Position numbers and translations under genes: made by a program. This document shows positions 12,947 through 24,200 of a DNA stretch of 64,000 nucleotides, piece by piece; the first letter of the stretch is position 1, and each line of letters opens with the position of its first letter. The notes beneath the pieces are model-generated. The model worked only from the letters and a program-made list of their open reading frames with translations. It did no database searches and was not told the DNA's origin. This DNA comes from Cordilura impudica (Eukaryota; Arthropoda; Insecta; Diptera; Scathophagidae): NCBI GenBank assembly GCA_963682025.1, contig OY821518.1, positions 145,330,731 through 145,394,730 of the forward strand, in the 5' to 3' direction.

Positions 12947-13262
12947 AAAATATAATTTTTATGCATATCATGTTATGCTTTTATTCAAGCATACTAGTAA
13001 AGTAAGTTAAGAATGATATAACTTATAATGACGACATCCGAATGTTTTCCCGTTATATGACGTATTATGTCTCTCGCAAGGGTTACCAAGTCTGTTTGAT
13101 GTAAGAAAATTATAAATCTTGCGAAAAATTAATGCTTTATGTGATAGTTGGCAGCCCTCAAATTAAAATCACTTTGACAGAACTCACAAAAATAACAAAT
13201 CACTTCTTATTTTAAATTACGAATTTCGCTTTATTTATTTATTTTTTTTTTAACAACATTCA

Positions 13263-13529
13263 ATGTTTAAAATAAATAAAAAAACATTCAAACGGCATAA
13301 AGAAAAACTGAAAAAAAAACAAAAAAGGAGAAAAAGACGTAAACATCAGGTATGCAGTGGGCTAAGGGTGACAAAATGCAAGCAAACAAATAGTAAAAAA
13401 GAAGTGAGAAATTGTGCGAAAAACATTTTGGTGTTTCTAATGAAAAGATTATATTTTTTTACGAAAACTTTTTTAAACTTAAATATAGACTTCGGTCATA
13501 TATTCTGGGCTACAACGAATACATTTTAG
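13263..13529 (+). CDS. Lys/Arg-rich small open frame, unrecognised
   Basis: An 88-codon frame beginning MFKINKKTFKRHKEKLKKKQ, strongly basic for its first 30 residues. I recognise no domain. A donor-like CAG|GTATGC at 13346-13355 and an acceptor-like TTTCTTCAG at 13635-13643 would allow a spliced form, but no downstream frame is convincing. It lies between two transposons and could be a chance frame in A-rich DNA. No promoter was identified. Confidence 0.2.
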   Translation: MFKINKKTFKRHKEKLKKKQKRRKRRKHQVCSGLRVTKCKQTNSKKEVRNCAKNILVFLMKRLYFFTKTFLNLNIDFGHIFWATTNTF

Positions 13530-14653
13530 GTATTAACGCAAATACAATACTCCCGACTTAGATGTACATAAACCTTAAACAGGTAAAACCCAACATACAA
13601 TTTGAAATAAAACAGTGTTTAATTTTCCTTGTGGTTTCTTCAGGTACTACAGTTAAGGGTATTAATCCTAGCATCCAAGAAGATGTATTACAATCAGAAA
13701 ATAACGAAAATGAATTAGAAATCGTGTGATGCAATATTTTAAAAATAAAATAGCGAAAAATTGTAGCTTAGAAGCGGACATTTGCAAAAACATTTGTTAG
13801 AAGCAAAGGATATTGAAGCAAAAATGAAGATGCGAAAAACTTTTTTTAGATGTAGAATGTACTTAAGAATAAGTTTACTATATGCCGAGATTCGTCTATA
13901 ATATTAATAGGCTAGGCGATTTCTTGTGACCGATAATTTGTTCCACCGTTTTATCCCGATTTTGAGCAAACGTATATTATTTGAAAGGTATTTCTTTTTA
14001 GCCGTTTTGCAGATTTTTAAATTTTTTCCTTTATTTCGATTAAATTGCATTTAAAGTTTCTACCAATACATACATAAATTATACAATGCAATGTGTGTGT
14101 TTATTAAATTTGTTAATACGTTTGTAATAAAAATGAGTTTGTTTTTTGTGTTGATTTGTGAATTGGCTATAATTGATTAACATACATTTAGGGTTTTTAT
14201 ATAATGAAAAAATAAAATTTCCAAGAATTTGCACTCGAATTTCGAGGGCTGGAATCTGATAGTGTCAATAAACGAAAGAGGAAATTTAATAAAATAACAA
14301 AGTAAATAAGCATACCTGGTGACCTTATTCTAAAGTACAGAACAACGGCCTCTGAATATTTCTTCGAATATTGTTAGACCATTTCTATTTAGTGAATATA
14401 AAATAAATTAATTAACAAATTTATAAAAAATAAATTTTTTACTTACAAATAATTTGATGAGAAAAATAATAAATTATCCCACTGTTACAATGTTATTGTT
14501 AATGTATAAACATACACATAAACATAATAGTTTGTCAGCTGAAAATTACACTGTGCGACAGCCAAATCGGGATGGGATGAAACCGTAGGGGAAAGTTATA
14601 TCGGTCAAAAAAAGTTATACGTGTCCCGGCGTTTCGCTGGGTCACGTCTAGGG

Positions 14654-15436
14654 ATCGATATATCTGTGGTTTTCGTGAATAACCGCGTATGTCATTAAAT
14701 CAAAATATTCAAAGGAGCCAAAAAAGGTTATATTTGAAATTATGGGCTCGATATAAAGATTTTAGAGCTTTTTATTTAACAGCCCTGTAAATACGGGCAA
14801 TAAATACTTTATATAAAATTTTGAGTCAAAAATCTTCAAAGGAATAGATCCTAGAGAAGGACGAAAAACAATATGTAAATTACACTTAAAGTGTGTGCAG
14901 ATAAAACAACTTATGTCGACAAAAGTCGTTTTCTTTGAAAAAGAAAACTACCAATGCAACCACCCATGTGGACATAAGTTGTTGTTGCTTGAAAAATTGA
15001 TTTTTTGTTCGTCAACAAAAAGTTAGTGGGCCTTAGGATGAGAACATAACAACGTATCAAGAATAATACTGACAAAAAATAACAGAAATAAACACTCAAG
15101 TTTTTATAAGTGGTTATAAACTGAAAAATAATCTAAAATTATTTTGCATTTTTTCATTAAAAACAACGTATGTCGCTATGTGTCGTTTTCTGAGAAAATA
15201 ATTTGTCAGCGATCAAACGTAGGTTGACATACGTCGTTAGTGCTGCAAATTAATTTAATAAACATTTAAGTTACGTCGTTATGTAAAGAAAAAACTCAGA
15301 AATGGTCAATATCTTTTTTTTTTTTAAATTTAACACATGTAAAGAGCGTTAAAAATTATTATATTTGGCATCGTTAACTCAAAACTGACAAACATGGACA
15401 TACGCTGTTATTCCAGAAAACCACAGATATATCGAT
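14654..15436. mobile_element. MITE with 40-bp inverted repeats, inside the CACTGTG element
   Basis: The 40 bases at 14654-14693 and the complement of 15397-15436 differ at only three positions; both begin ATCGATATATCTGTGGTTTT and end GCGTATGTC. The interior has several spaced copies of an (A)CGTATGTCG-like motif in both orientations (for example near 14905, 14968, 15168, 15220). No coding capacity. The ends begin with the palindrome ATCGAT, so the exact boundary and target duplication are unclear. Confidence 0.75.
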
Positions 15437-16345
15437 TTGAACTTATTAAATATTGTATAGGGGAATTTGTAACGTTTTGGGCTTTTTGTTTGACATAACA
15501 CGAGAACTACGTGTCCGATTTTGCTGAAACAAATTTGAAAAAATTAAGAATTACAATAGCTTTAATCTACTTCTACACCATTTCTCAACGCAATCAACAG
15601 TGTCGCAGTTATTAATAAATTTATGAAGAAACAAAATATTTTTTTGCATAAAAAATTAAAATTTTGTATATTTAAAAATCATGCAAAAGCCAAACCGGGA
15701 AAAAGTGTCAAGTGTCTTATTACTTTGGCGTAAAGTCACATAACCTGTGCACAAAAAGAGACGTGGATCATGAAAATTTAAATTCACAATTAAGGTATCT
15801 ATCTCATTTTTAAGTAAAGGCTTCTCATTGGAAAAAATGTTGATGACTTTTTATAATTCTCAGAATTAAAATAAGAAATAAACAAAAGGTTTTTTCATTT
15901 TTATGATGGCGGTAACAAACTAAAAAACGGTCAAAAAAGTGCATAGACGCTGAATTTCTCTTCTTGTTCCTTCGTGATATCTACTCCGTGCACAGACAAT
16001 TAAAGGGAAAAAAGGAAAGTGCACTTTTTTATTGATGTGGGGTTTGCCCTTGCCTACCTGTAAGGGATTATTTTTTTTTACAGAAATTCCACCCACATTT
16101 ATGAGTTTTCATTATTTGGAAAGATATAAAAAAATTTGAAACGAATTTGTATGAGCCCTGGTTTTAGAAGGTTCAATCAGGTAAATATGTTCCCTTAACA
16201 GATGCGTCCATTTATAAGTACCTGTCAGTTAAATAATGGAAAATACGTAGTCATTGTCGTTTTATGTCATTCAACAAGTGTCTAAAAACGCGAAAAGTAC
16301 GGTTTTTTAAAAGTGCCGAAAAAGTAATAAAAGTATAAAATCGAA

Positions 16346-17330
16346 ATGAGTGCAAATTGTCCAGAAAATATCAATTTATTTTGTTTCGTTTGTGGCAAAA
16401 AAGCTTTTTCAACAAATACTGCATTACTAACTGAACAAGTCAAGCGTGCTTTTAAACTATGTGTTGCTACAATGCTCTTAACATGTGGATTAAAGGGAAA
16501 CGCACTTCACTTTCTTTTGGTGTACCAATGATTTGGACTGATCCAGGAGAGCACAATTCCGACAACTGTTATGCTTGTGCAAACAAAATACATGGAGTAA
16601 ATCGTAAAGGCCTTTAACAAAGAGTTTACATCTTTGTTAAAAGTGCACAAACACCATTCGGATGATATACCAATTCCACCGCTTCTAAGTCCTGAAAGAG
16701 AAACTTATTTTTCTATTGTAACAACGGATCAATCGGATTCCACCTATGAACCAATGCCAGAAGCCGGCCCATAGAAATATATTCTCCCACGAATCAGTGA
16801 AGCAAAATTAAAGGAAGGTGTTCTGAATGGGCCCGATATACGGAAGCTCATGCATTAAAAAAAATTTAAAGACGCTTTAGTCAGTAATGATTACATTGCG
16901 TGGAGGGCGGTGAAGAAAGTCATACGATTTTTTTGAGAAGTGAGCGAGCACACAATTACCGCGCTACTGTGACCAAGATGTTGGAACATGTCTCTTAAAA
17001 TTCACTTCTTGCAACACAATCTCGATTACTCCAGCAAACAGCATGACGAGTGCTTCCATCAAGTGGCCATGCCCTTGTAAACGCGATATAAAGGCAAAAA
17101 GCTCGACTCGCTGGTGGCTGAAATTTGTTGGTGGTCGCAAAAGACGTACGATCTCGACAATGAAGATGAAGAAGAAGAATGTAAAATGGAAGTTTCCTCC
17201 AAGGGTAAGTCACAAAATTGAAGTTATCTGACTGATTAAAAACATTTGAATATTTTTCCAGATGAAGACAGATCCTCATCCGATTCAGAGTCTGAAAAAG
17301 TTGGCGAACCACCACGCAAGAAAGTAAAGT
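16346..17330 (+). pseudogene. Transposon-encoded protein with N-terminal CxxC, degraded
   Basis: The first frame (16346-16531) starts MSANCPENINLFCFVCGKKA, with a Cys-x2-Cys. Continuing in shifted frames are LSPERETYFSIVTTDQSD, RISEAKLKEGVLNGPDIRKL, AWRAVKKVIRFF, NMSLKIHFL, HDECFHQVAMPL and RYKGKKLDSLVAE, then an acidic tail (DNEDEEEE). I recognise this as a family found repeatedly in insect and cnidarian genomes as transposon-derived protein, but the middle part of the usual protein is absent, so an internal deletion plus several frameshifts and stops have killed it. It sits centrally between the CACTGTG ends, so it is the likely transposase of that element. Confidence 0.6.
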
Positions 17331-17649
17331 AAATTTATGCGTTAATCGATTTTTATGATCTATGTATTTATGTACTAACCTGATATTTTTAATTTTACGT
17401 GTTAATAATAATAAATATTATCGACATTCATTGAAACCTAAAATCAATATTCTTGTCAAAATGAAATACTTTTACTTAATTGTGAATAAAACCGAAACGC
17501 GTAATCTATACATATCTCTATATCTAATTTTGTGCACAGGTTATGTGACTTTACGACAAAGCAATAAGACTTGACACTTTTTCCCGCTTTGAATTTTTTA
17601 TGAATTCCCATCCCGATCACTGACCCCTACCATATGTCGCACAGTGTTA

Positions 17650-18086
17650 TTAGCCAATAAGAACATAGTTTGCGTGACGTCACACACCTAACAGGAGCAG
17701 ACAATTTTAATAATGGCAGCACGATGGCCCAATTTTTATTCTATCATACTTGGATAACGGTCGGCTCTAAAAGCCATTTCTGATATATTAGTGAAATAAT
17801 GTATAATTATTATATTTAACCCGAAGGGTTGATTTTTTTGTAAAAAGAAAATATGCATACATCATTTAGTGAAGTATTTAAAATTTATTAGGACAATATG
17901 ACATTTCAAATGGGGCCCAGAGCATAAAAGAATAACTGTACTAACAGATGGCAGAACATGACTTAACGCATTTTCAACAATTCTTCCCAAATATATGTAT
18001 GTAGATATACGAATCAATTATTAACAAATAATATTTTATGTTCAAAATTATATATTATCTCTGTTAAAAACATTTTTACCACAAAG
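17650..18086. other. Spacer before the outer Transib
   Basis: AT-rich flank between the CACTGTG element and the outer Transib. No gene, repeat or inverted structure seen. Confidence 0.4.
18082..18086. repeat. Target duplication CAAAG, left of outer Transib
   Basis: CAAAG immediately precedes the left terminus at 18087 and recurs immediately after the right terminus at 24820-24824. Transib insertions create 5-bp duplications. Confidence 0.85.
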
Positions 18087-18121
18087 CTCAGTGGGCGATT
18101 GGGCCTCGTTAGCGGCATTTA
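18087..18121. repeat. Transib-1 left inverted terminal repeat
   Basis: Matches the complement of 24785-24819 with three or four differences, including the second base of the heptamer (CTCAGTG instead of CACAGTG). Confidence 0.9.
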
Positions 18122-18282
18122 ATTAATAACTTCTAAACGAAAAAAGATATCTTCACTCGGTTTTTTTCACAGATCTTTAAAAAGTCATAGAATTTTTTAA
18201 GAAAACAAAATTTTGTTTAAATTTATTTTTTTAATTTTTTTAAATTTTTTTTTAATTTTTTTTTAATTTCAAAAATTTTTTT

Positions 18283-18440
18283 TAACTTCAATAAACAAAT
18301 TTTATAAATCAAAATTATCTTCGGAATCTTTTTAATATTTTTTTTAAATTTTTTTAAAATTTTTTTTTAATTTCAAATTTTTTTTTTTTTAACTTCAATA
18401 AACAAATTTTATAAATCAAAATTATCTTCGGAATCTTCGG
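18283..18440. repeat. Tandem duplication of about 109 bp at the Transib-1 3' end
   Basis: The segment AACTTCAATAAACAAATTTT...ATCTTCGGAATC occurs at about 18283-18330 and again at about 18392-18440, separated by T-rich sequence that is itself similar. The second copy contains the transposase stop codon (on the minus strand), so the duplication covers the last codons and 3' untranslated part. Confidence 0.75.
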
Positions 18441-20171
18441 AATCAGAATCAGGCATATCTAGATGCTTCAGTAAAAGCAAGCTCTTAACATCATCGTCCA
18501 TAATAATATTTTTTGCAGACGAAATTGAAGACCCATTTGACAATGAAGATATCAAAGGGTCAGACGAAACTAATAAAGCATTTATGATATCTTCCATTGA
18601 ATTTTTCCTGCAATTTTTTCTTTTATTGCTCTCGCGTATGTTTCGATAGTCCTTGTTCCTGGCTTCAAGAGCTTCTTCGGACATCATACCAATCGGAAGG
18701 GAAAAATGGTTTATTATATCTGCTCCATGAATTAAAATTCTGTGAACAGACGATGGCATGTAAAACCAGGAGTATGCTTTAACAAAAATTTCGGCAGTTT
18801 CCAATGCGTACGATCCGAATGCGTCCGAATTTATGTCGTATCCACAAGCCAATGCTCGTAAGACTACGCTAAATCGATATATTAAATCATAGCTTACTCC
18901 TGTTATACGAGCAGCCAAATGTGGTTGTTGGAAAAACCTCCTTGCAGTGTTTCCGCTGTTCGTGCTGTCAGTACCAGCCATTGGTATATCCACCAACAAA
19001 TGCATTTCTTCCCTTAGCTTCTGCTGAATACTTCTTTTATTTTTTCAACGACATCCTTGTCAGCACCACGAGCTTGCCACTTTTGTATTGGTATTCTATA
19101 TGCAATGTGCAAAACACACTCGAAAAACCTAATCCATGCGTGGAGACTTGATAAGCCATATTCAAATAGGTTTGCATTAATAGGAAAGCTTTTCACCAAA
19201 TTTAGATCGTTCATATTTTTGGGAGTCGCGCTACAGATTCCGCATGTTTGCGAAGCCGATTCCGATATGACACTGAACGTTTTGCCATCAAGCATGGTCA
19301 TATGAAATTGGTGATCAATTCTTAAGGTACTCACAAATTTTGGAAAAATATTTAATATTTGGCTGTTAATGTTTTGAATTTCTCTGCGAGACAAGTCTGC
19401 CGATTCTTTCTCGCAAAGTAATTTAATGGGTCGACAATATCGGGTAGAAGAAGGCCGATTGTTTTTCCATAAAACTGTCGGTCCTTTCTGCACTATCAAT
19501 GGTACCATACAAATTGAAAATAAATATTGATCTATCATGTCTCCATCGAAGTCATTAAATTTTTGCCTGTAAGTAGAATGGCCGCTGCTGCCATCACAAC
19601 CCCATTTGTAGGTAGCAGTTAATTGGGTGTTATTATTATTTTCAATATGGTTTTGAAAACTTTCTGGGTGTGCTTCAATAATCCTAGCAATCGTATGGTC
19701 TACTAAGCTTTGTAATGGTACTTCAGCGAAATGATCAGTGACCGTGATGACACTAGGATAGCATTTTTTTTTCGCACAACGCAGTTTGTCGTAGCATGGA
19801 TATATATCGGCGTTTTGCCCTTTAGCGGCTCTCTTTGACAAATTCCATGTGTACTTGGTATGTCCAACATCTACAAATAGCGCCAGTGCTTTTTCATCAG
19901 AAAATTTTGTTGGTAGACGCTGAGGGGTACTCATAGTTTTCAAAATCTTACCGCTTAACTCTTCGTCGGCGTTTACCATTGACACCACCTGTGAAGCACT
20001 ACGTTTTCCACCTTTATACAAGCTGCAGCTTGCAGCTACCAACAATGCTTCTGATGGCACATCTTCAGTAAGGCCTGCCAATTTCTTAACTTGCGTTTTT
20101 TTGCAACACTCCGAAATATCTTTTTGTGGACGTCCAATAATTTCGGAAGATGATCTTTCAATCAATACTAA
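18409..20171 (-). pseudogene. Transib-1 transposase (RAG1-like), main part
   Basis: Encodes the catalytic core of a RAG1-related DDE recombinase. Read on the minus strand: GRPQKDISECCKKTQVKKL near the start, WGCDGSSGHSTYRQ (first catalytic Asp codon 19593-19595), MLDGKTFSV (second Asp 19287-19289), zinc-binding C-x2-C in CGICSATP, NSGNTARRFF, H-x4-H in VHRILIHG, and EEALEARNKDYR (candidate Glu codon 18664-18666), then an acidic C-terminus. In RAG1 the same order holds: Asp, Asp, CxxC, HxxxxH, Glu. One frameshift near 19010-19020 separates 19014-20171 from 18409-19005. The N-terminus (24029-24200) was split off by the Transib-2 insertion, so the gene is dead. Confidence 0.92.
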
Positions 20172-20176
20172 CGGCG
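20172..20176. repeat. Target duplication CGGCG, left of inner Transib
   Basis: CGGCG immediately before the inner left terminus (20177), repeated immediately after its right terminus at 24024-24028. A GC-rich 5-bp duplication is typical of Transib. Confidence 0.95.
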
Positions 20177-20214
20177 CACTGTGGCTCAAATTTTGATTTC
20201 ATTGGCCAAAAGTC
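20177..20214. repeat. Transib-2 left terminus: heptamer, 22-bp spacer, A-rich block
   Basis: Heptamer CACTGTG at 20177-20183, 22 bases, then CCAAAAGTC at 20206-20214. The opposite end has CACAGTG at 24023-24017 (minus strand), 22 bases, then CCAAAATTC. The layout resembles a RAG 23-bp recombination signal (heptamer, 23-bp spacer, ACAAAAACC nonamer), though the nonamer match is only in its A-run. Confidence 0.85.
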
Positions 20215-21248
20215 AAATTTTTTTTTGTCATCGATTTTTAAAATTTTTACTCCTTTTTGTAGCTTATATATCCAGATTAAGGTAGCCAAAAAATTAGGTT
20301 AAACTATTGATAATTGTGGGCGTGGCATGCTGTCAAACTCAACTTTTTTTTTTAATTCAGCAAAAGGTGTTTTTTTTTTGTTTTTTATCAAAAATAAATG
20401 GTTACTACTCGCAAGCTATCATCGATATTGGCCTGCGGTCTTTTTTATAATGTTAGTAGGATTATAGTCTTTAGTTTTTGTAAGTAGTCACAGTTCTAAC
20501 GTTTGATATTAGGGGCGTTATGAAATATTTATGAAACCACTATATTTTTCTCAAATTTAAACTTTAGTGGAATAGAACTTCTAAAGGAAGTAAGGGAACA
20601 AGAAACGTATACCACCCGGAGAAAGGCGAATGTATCCTGTTTAACCCTATATATACTTTTGCACCCCCCACGAGCCCCCGGTAGAACACTTTTTTCATTT
20701 TAATGAAATTACTCTAAAAAATTACTCTAAAAAAAATTTTGTTTTTTTACTTTAGACTACGTAAAAGTAAAATAATTAAATAAAATACCTGCGAAAGGGT
20801 TTATTGGCTTTGTTTTGATCAGCAAAAAAATAAGTCATAAAATGATCACAATAGGTTCTACAGTAAACAAATGATCTCTTTCTTAATTTACCTGTTGTCA
20901 AATTTAAGGGTCAACCAAAGTCATAAACAATTTTATAAGTTTGTCAATAATCGCGGCACTAAACCACTAAAGATAAAAAACCACCCCATATTGGCGAGAA
21001 ACTAATTAGTTTTACCTGATATTGAAGTCTGGATAACAAGTGCAGTTTTGTTCAATTTAAGTACTACCTGCTATGAAATTAAAGATCAATGTGTGAATAA
21101 CATGTACCTAAAAATGTATAAAATGACGGATTCTATAAGGGATTACTCAATAATAAGTTAATACTTCAAGTGTACGGACGTATATTCGCAAGTGATAAAA
21201 AGTGATAAAAAAGTGATAACAGACGCAAATAAAAATATTAAGAAAAAT

Positions 21249-23270
21249 ATGGAGAACTTTAGTTATAAAGAACTGGCCGAAGAGTATTTTCGAAACAAAA
21301 ACCAGGAAGATGTTCTTAGTTACGTTAAAATAAAATTAAACTTAAATTCGTCTAGTACCGAAATACAAGAGCAATTATCTAATTTCGTCAAAGTACTAAA
21401 AAAACGATTGAAAGAAGTTAACTACTGTAAACAAAAGTTTTATAATAAAAGTGCAAACTGGTTAGAAGGCCAACTTAATGTTGGTGGAGAAACAGCAAAG
21501 CTAGATAAGGCTGGAAGACCACGCAAATCATTGGACAACTGCAGCGATAGATCTAAGAGGCGGAAACTTAAAAATTTTAACGAGGAAATTGGTTCTACAA
21601 ATATAAAAGAATCTTTTCTACATCAATTATGAGCACAAAACCAATTAACAAAAGTGGATATCATTGAAAAAACTTGTAATGCTAGTCCAGTGAGAACAAA
21701 GCGAATTCTTAAAAGTATACCAACTCCGAGCGATGCAAAACAGTTCACAAATGAGGAGGCATTAGCATTATTTCTGGATTTGAAATTAACAAAACACCAA
21801 TATATTCAGCTCAGATTGCGTGCGATTGAAAAAGGCTCAAATATGTATCCAGCATATCATCACATAACAGCTGCTAAAATAGACTGTTTGCCATCAAAGG
21901 ACACTATTACAATCACACCAATTTCGGCAGAAGTACAACTACAATCTTTACTTGATCACACAGCCAAACGCTTGCTACAATCAATAACAGGAACTGAGTT
22001 AAAGAAATATGGAAACACAAAGTTAATTCTATTTTGTAAATGGGGATGTGATGGTTCTTCGGGACAAAAACAATACAAACAAGTTGTATGTGAAAATATT
22101 TCGGACTCAGATATGTTCATGGTATCATTTGTACCATTGCGATTGAAAAAGATTTTGGAAGATTCGGAGCCTTCGAGTAGTACAACGCAAACAATGGATA
22201 TTTGGAAAAATGAGACACCATCTTCTACGAAATACTGCAGGCCAATCAAATTTGAATTCAAAAAAGAAAATCATGATGCCATTAACAAAGAAGTTAGTGA
22301 TATCAAGGCCCAAATAGCAACACTACAGCCATTACAATTACAGTTAGATGGGCAGCGAATTGAAGTAAGCTACCAATTAGTGCTGACAATGATAGATGGA
22401 AAAGTAGGTCAGGCTTTGACTAACACGAAGGCTGCATCCAGCTGCATTATATGCCAAGCAACATCAAGCCAATTAAACCAAGTCCCGACAAAATCATTCG
22501 ATAATACCGATGCCTTCGAATTTGGATTATCACCACTACATGCAAGAATACGACTTATGGAACACATACTAAAAATCAGTTATGATTTGGATTTCGGGCC
22601 TTCAGGATCAATAAGAAACAACGAAACCAACAAAGAGTTAAGAAGTTCAAAAAAGAAACATGTTCAAGATGAATATCGCAAATTTGGATTGATTATAGAT
22701 CAGCCAAAACAAGGGTCAGGCAATACAAATGATGGCAATACCGCAAGAAGATTCTTTTCAGATCCAGAAACAGCATCTGAAATAACAGGAGTGGATTTAA
22801 ACCTTATTTTCAGATTTAAAATAATCCTAGAAGTACTTGCGTGCAATGAAGAAATTGACTCTAGAAAATTTGGAGATTATGCTAAGGAAACTGCAAAAAT
22901 ATATACAACCAACTACCCATGGAGAAATATGTCTGCAACAGTCCACAAAATCCTTTATCATGGAGAAGATGTCATTAAATATCATTTGGTGCCACTTGGA
23001 GATCTATCAGAGGAGGCTCAGGAAAAAAGGAACAAGGATTACAGATTTTATAGACAGCACAATACTAGAAAAATGTCACGAAATTCCACAAATGAAGATC
23101 TATTTAATATATTATTGGCAACGTCAGATCCGTTCATCTCCAGTATTCGAAATCAATGGAAAGTGGAACATCGGGATTTAGATGAAGAAGCCAAAAAACT
23201 ACTAAAGAACAGAAATAGCACAGAACAAAATATGGAATATTTGCAATCAATATTTGAGTCTAATGAATAA
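21249..23270 (+). pseudogene. Transib-2 transposase (RAG1-like), one stop codon
   Basis: From ATG 21249 (MENFSYKELAEEYF) to TAA 23268-23270, 673 codons in one frame, interrupted only by TGA at 21630-21632. Basic GRPRKSLDNCSDRSKRRKL follows the N-terminal coiled segment. Core landmarks, numbering the stop as a residue: D268 in KWGCDGSSGQKQYKQ, D383 in MIDGKVGQA, C399 and C402 in CIICQATS, H566 and H571 in VHKILYHG, and candidate E592 in EEAQEKRNKDYRFY. These parallel the DDE triad and the zinc-binding CxxC and HxxxxH of RAG1. The 5' upstream in-frame extension from 21192 lacks an ATG. The protein would cut at heptamer-like ends and integrate with 5-bp duplications. With a single nonsense codon, it is the least damaged Transib gene here; related copies at another locus could be intact. 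Confidence 0.93.
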
Positions 23271-24023
23271 TAATTATAATTGCCTTTCATTGTTATTTAA
23301 GTACGAAAAACATAGTATTAGTAAAAAATAATAATAAAAAGAACCAACCATTGTTACAAATGCTATTTAAATCTATTGCAGTTTTTATTCTTAAAAGGTT
23401 TCCCACATATGAATGCAATGTTTTAATAGATAAGAAAGATTCAAAAAATAAGAACCCATATTTTCATATCAAAATTAAAAAAAAAATTAGAATCATTGCG
23501 CTAATGTTTAGCAGATTTATTTAGCTAGTGTAACAAATTAGGCAGCAAACACTAATAAATTTTTCTGTAGTAATAATAATATTCCTTGAGTGTAAGCAAA
23601 TTGCAAATTTGATAGCAAACATTTTTAATTTTTTAGTAATACTAGTTAAATTTCTAGTGAATTTTACTATTTTGTTGCGTGTAAAAATTTTTTTGAGTGT
23701 AAAAATTTTTTTGAGTGTAAGCATTAAAAAAATTTCATTATTACAAAAAATGTTTATAATAATTATTTAACTCCAAATATGACACTTTCTAATAAATAAA
23801 AATAAATAAAAAAAAACATATATCACGCTAAAAGTTAAAAAAAATCAAAAGTTAAACTTTGACCTAGAATTCCTTAAAAAGTACTCAATCAATTTAAATG
23901 AAATTCACACTGAGTCAAGATCAACTATCTATCTATCTACTAAAAAAAACAGTACTAAAATATTTTGATCGGTTCAAAAGTTACAGAATTTTGGCCAATG
24001 AAAAATGATTTTCAGCCACTGTG

Positions 24024-24028
24024 CGGCG
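24024..24028. repeat. Target duplication CGGCG, right of inner Transib
   Basis: Partner of 20172-20176. Confidence 0.95.
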
Positions 24029-24200
24029 TATCTAGCCATTCCTGGTTTTTGTTTTCAAAAAAAACCTTATTTCTTCTACAGTTTTTCCACTTTTCTACAA
24101 GCTTACTATTAGAATTTCGCAGCTTTTTGCCAATCTCGTACTGCTCCTCCTGAGTATATTTAAGGTTTTTGCGAACAGTACCAAATGCAAAGTTTTCCAT
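24029..24200 (-). pseudogene. Transib-1 transposase, N-terminal exon-like piece
   Basis: Minus-strand frame from ATG 24200 (MENFAFGTVRKNLKYTQ) ending ...NKNQEWLDTP at the Transib-2 junction. NQEWL matches the corresponding N-terminal segment of Transib-3 (NQEWLRNKL). If Transib-2 and one CGGCG are removed, the CCG codon of TSD sequence is followed in frame by LVLIERSSSEIIGRPQK at 20171 and below, so this is the missing amino terminus of the 18409-20171 gene. Confidence 0.88.

Larger units (their letters stand above)
14549..17646 (+). mobile_element. DNA transposon with CACTGTGCGACA ends and 3-bp TSD
   Basis: Left end CACTGTGCGACA at 14549; right end is its complement, TGTCGCACAGTG, ending at 17646. 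TTA flanks both sides (14546-14548 and 17647-17649), a 3-bp duplication. A second inverted match lies inside: the segment containing GGGAAAAAGTGTCAAGT at 15699 and the block around 17535-17597 are reverse complements over about 60 bp. The simplest reading is one terminal inverted repeat whose left copy was split by about 1.1 kb of later insertion, including the MITE at 14654-15436. Three-bp duplications with CACT-type ends fit the EnSpm/CACTA superfamily, but this is inference. Confidence 0.75.
20177..24023 (+). mobile_element. Transib-2, inner RAG1-like transposon, complete
   Basis: 3847 bp. Left end CACTGTGGCTCAAATTTTGA; right end read inwards on the minus strand CACAGTGGCTGAAAATCATT; both then reach TTTCATTGGCCAAAA. 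The ends differ in the central W of the heptamer. CGGCG duplications flank both sides. It has one gene on the plus strand (21249-23270) with an untranslated leader of about 1.07 kb and a trailer of about 750 bp. It inserted in the transposase gene of Transib-1, so it is younger than that element, and its gene has only one visible lesion. Confidence 0.95.
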
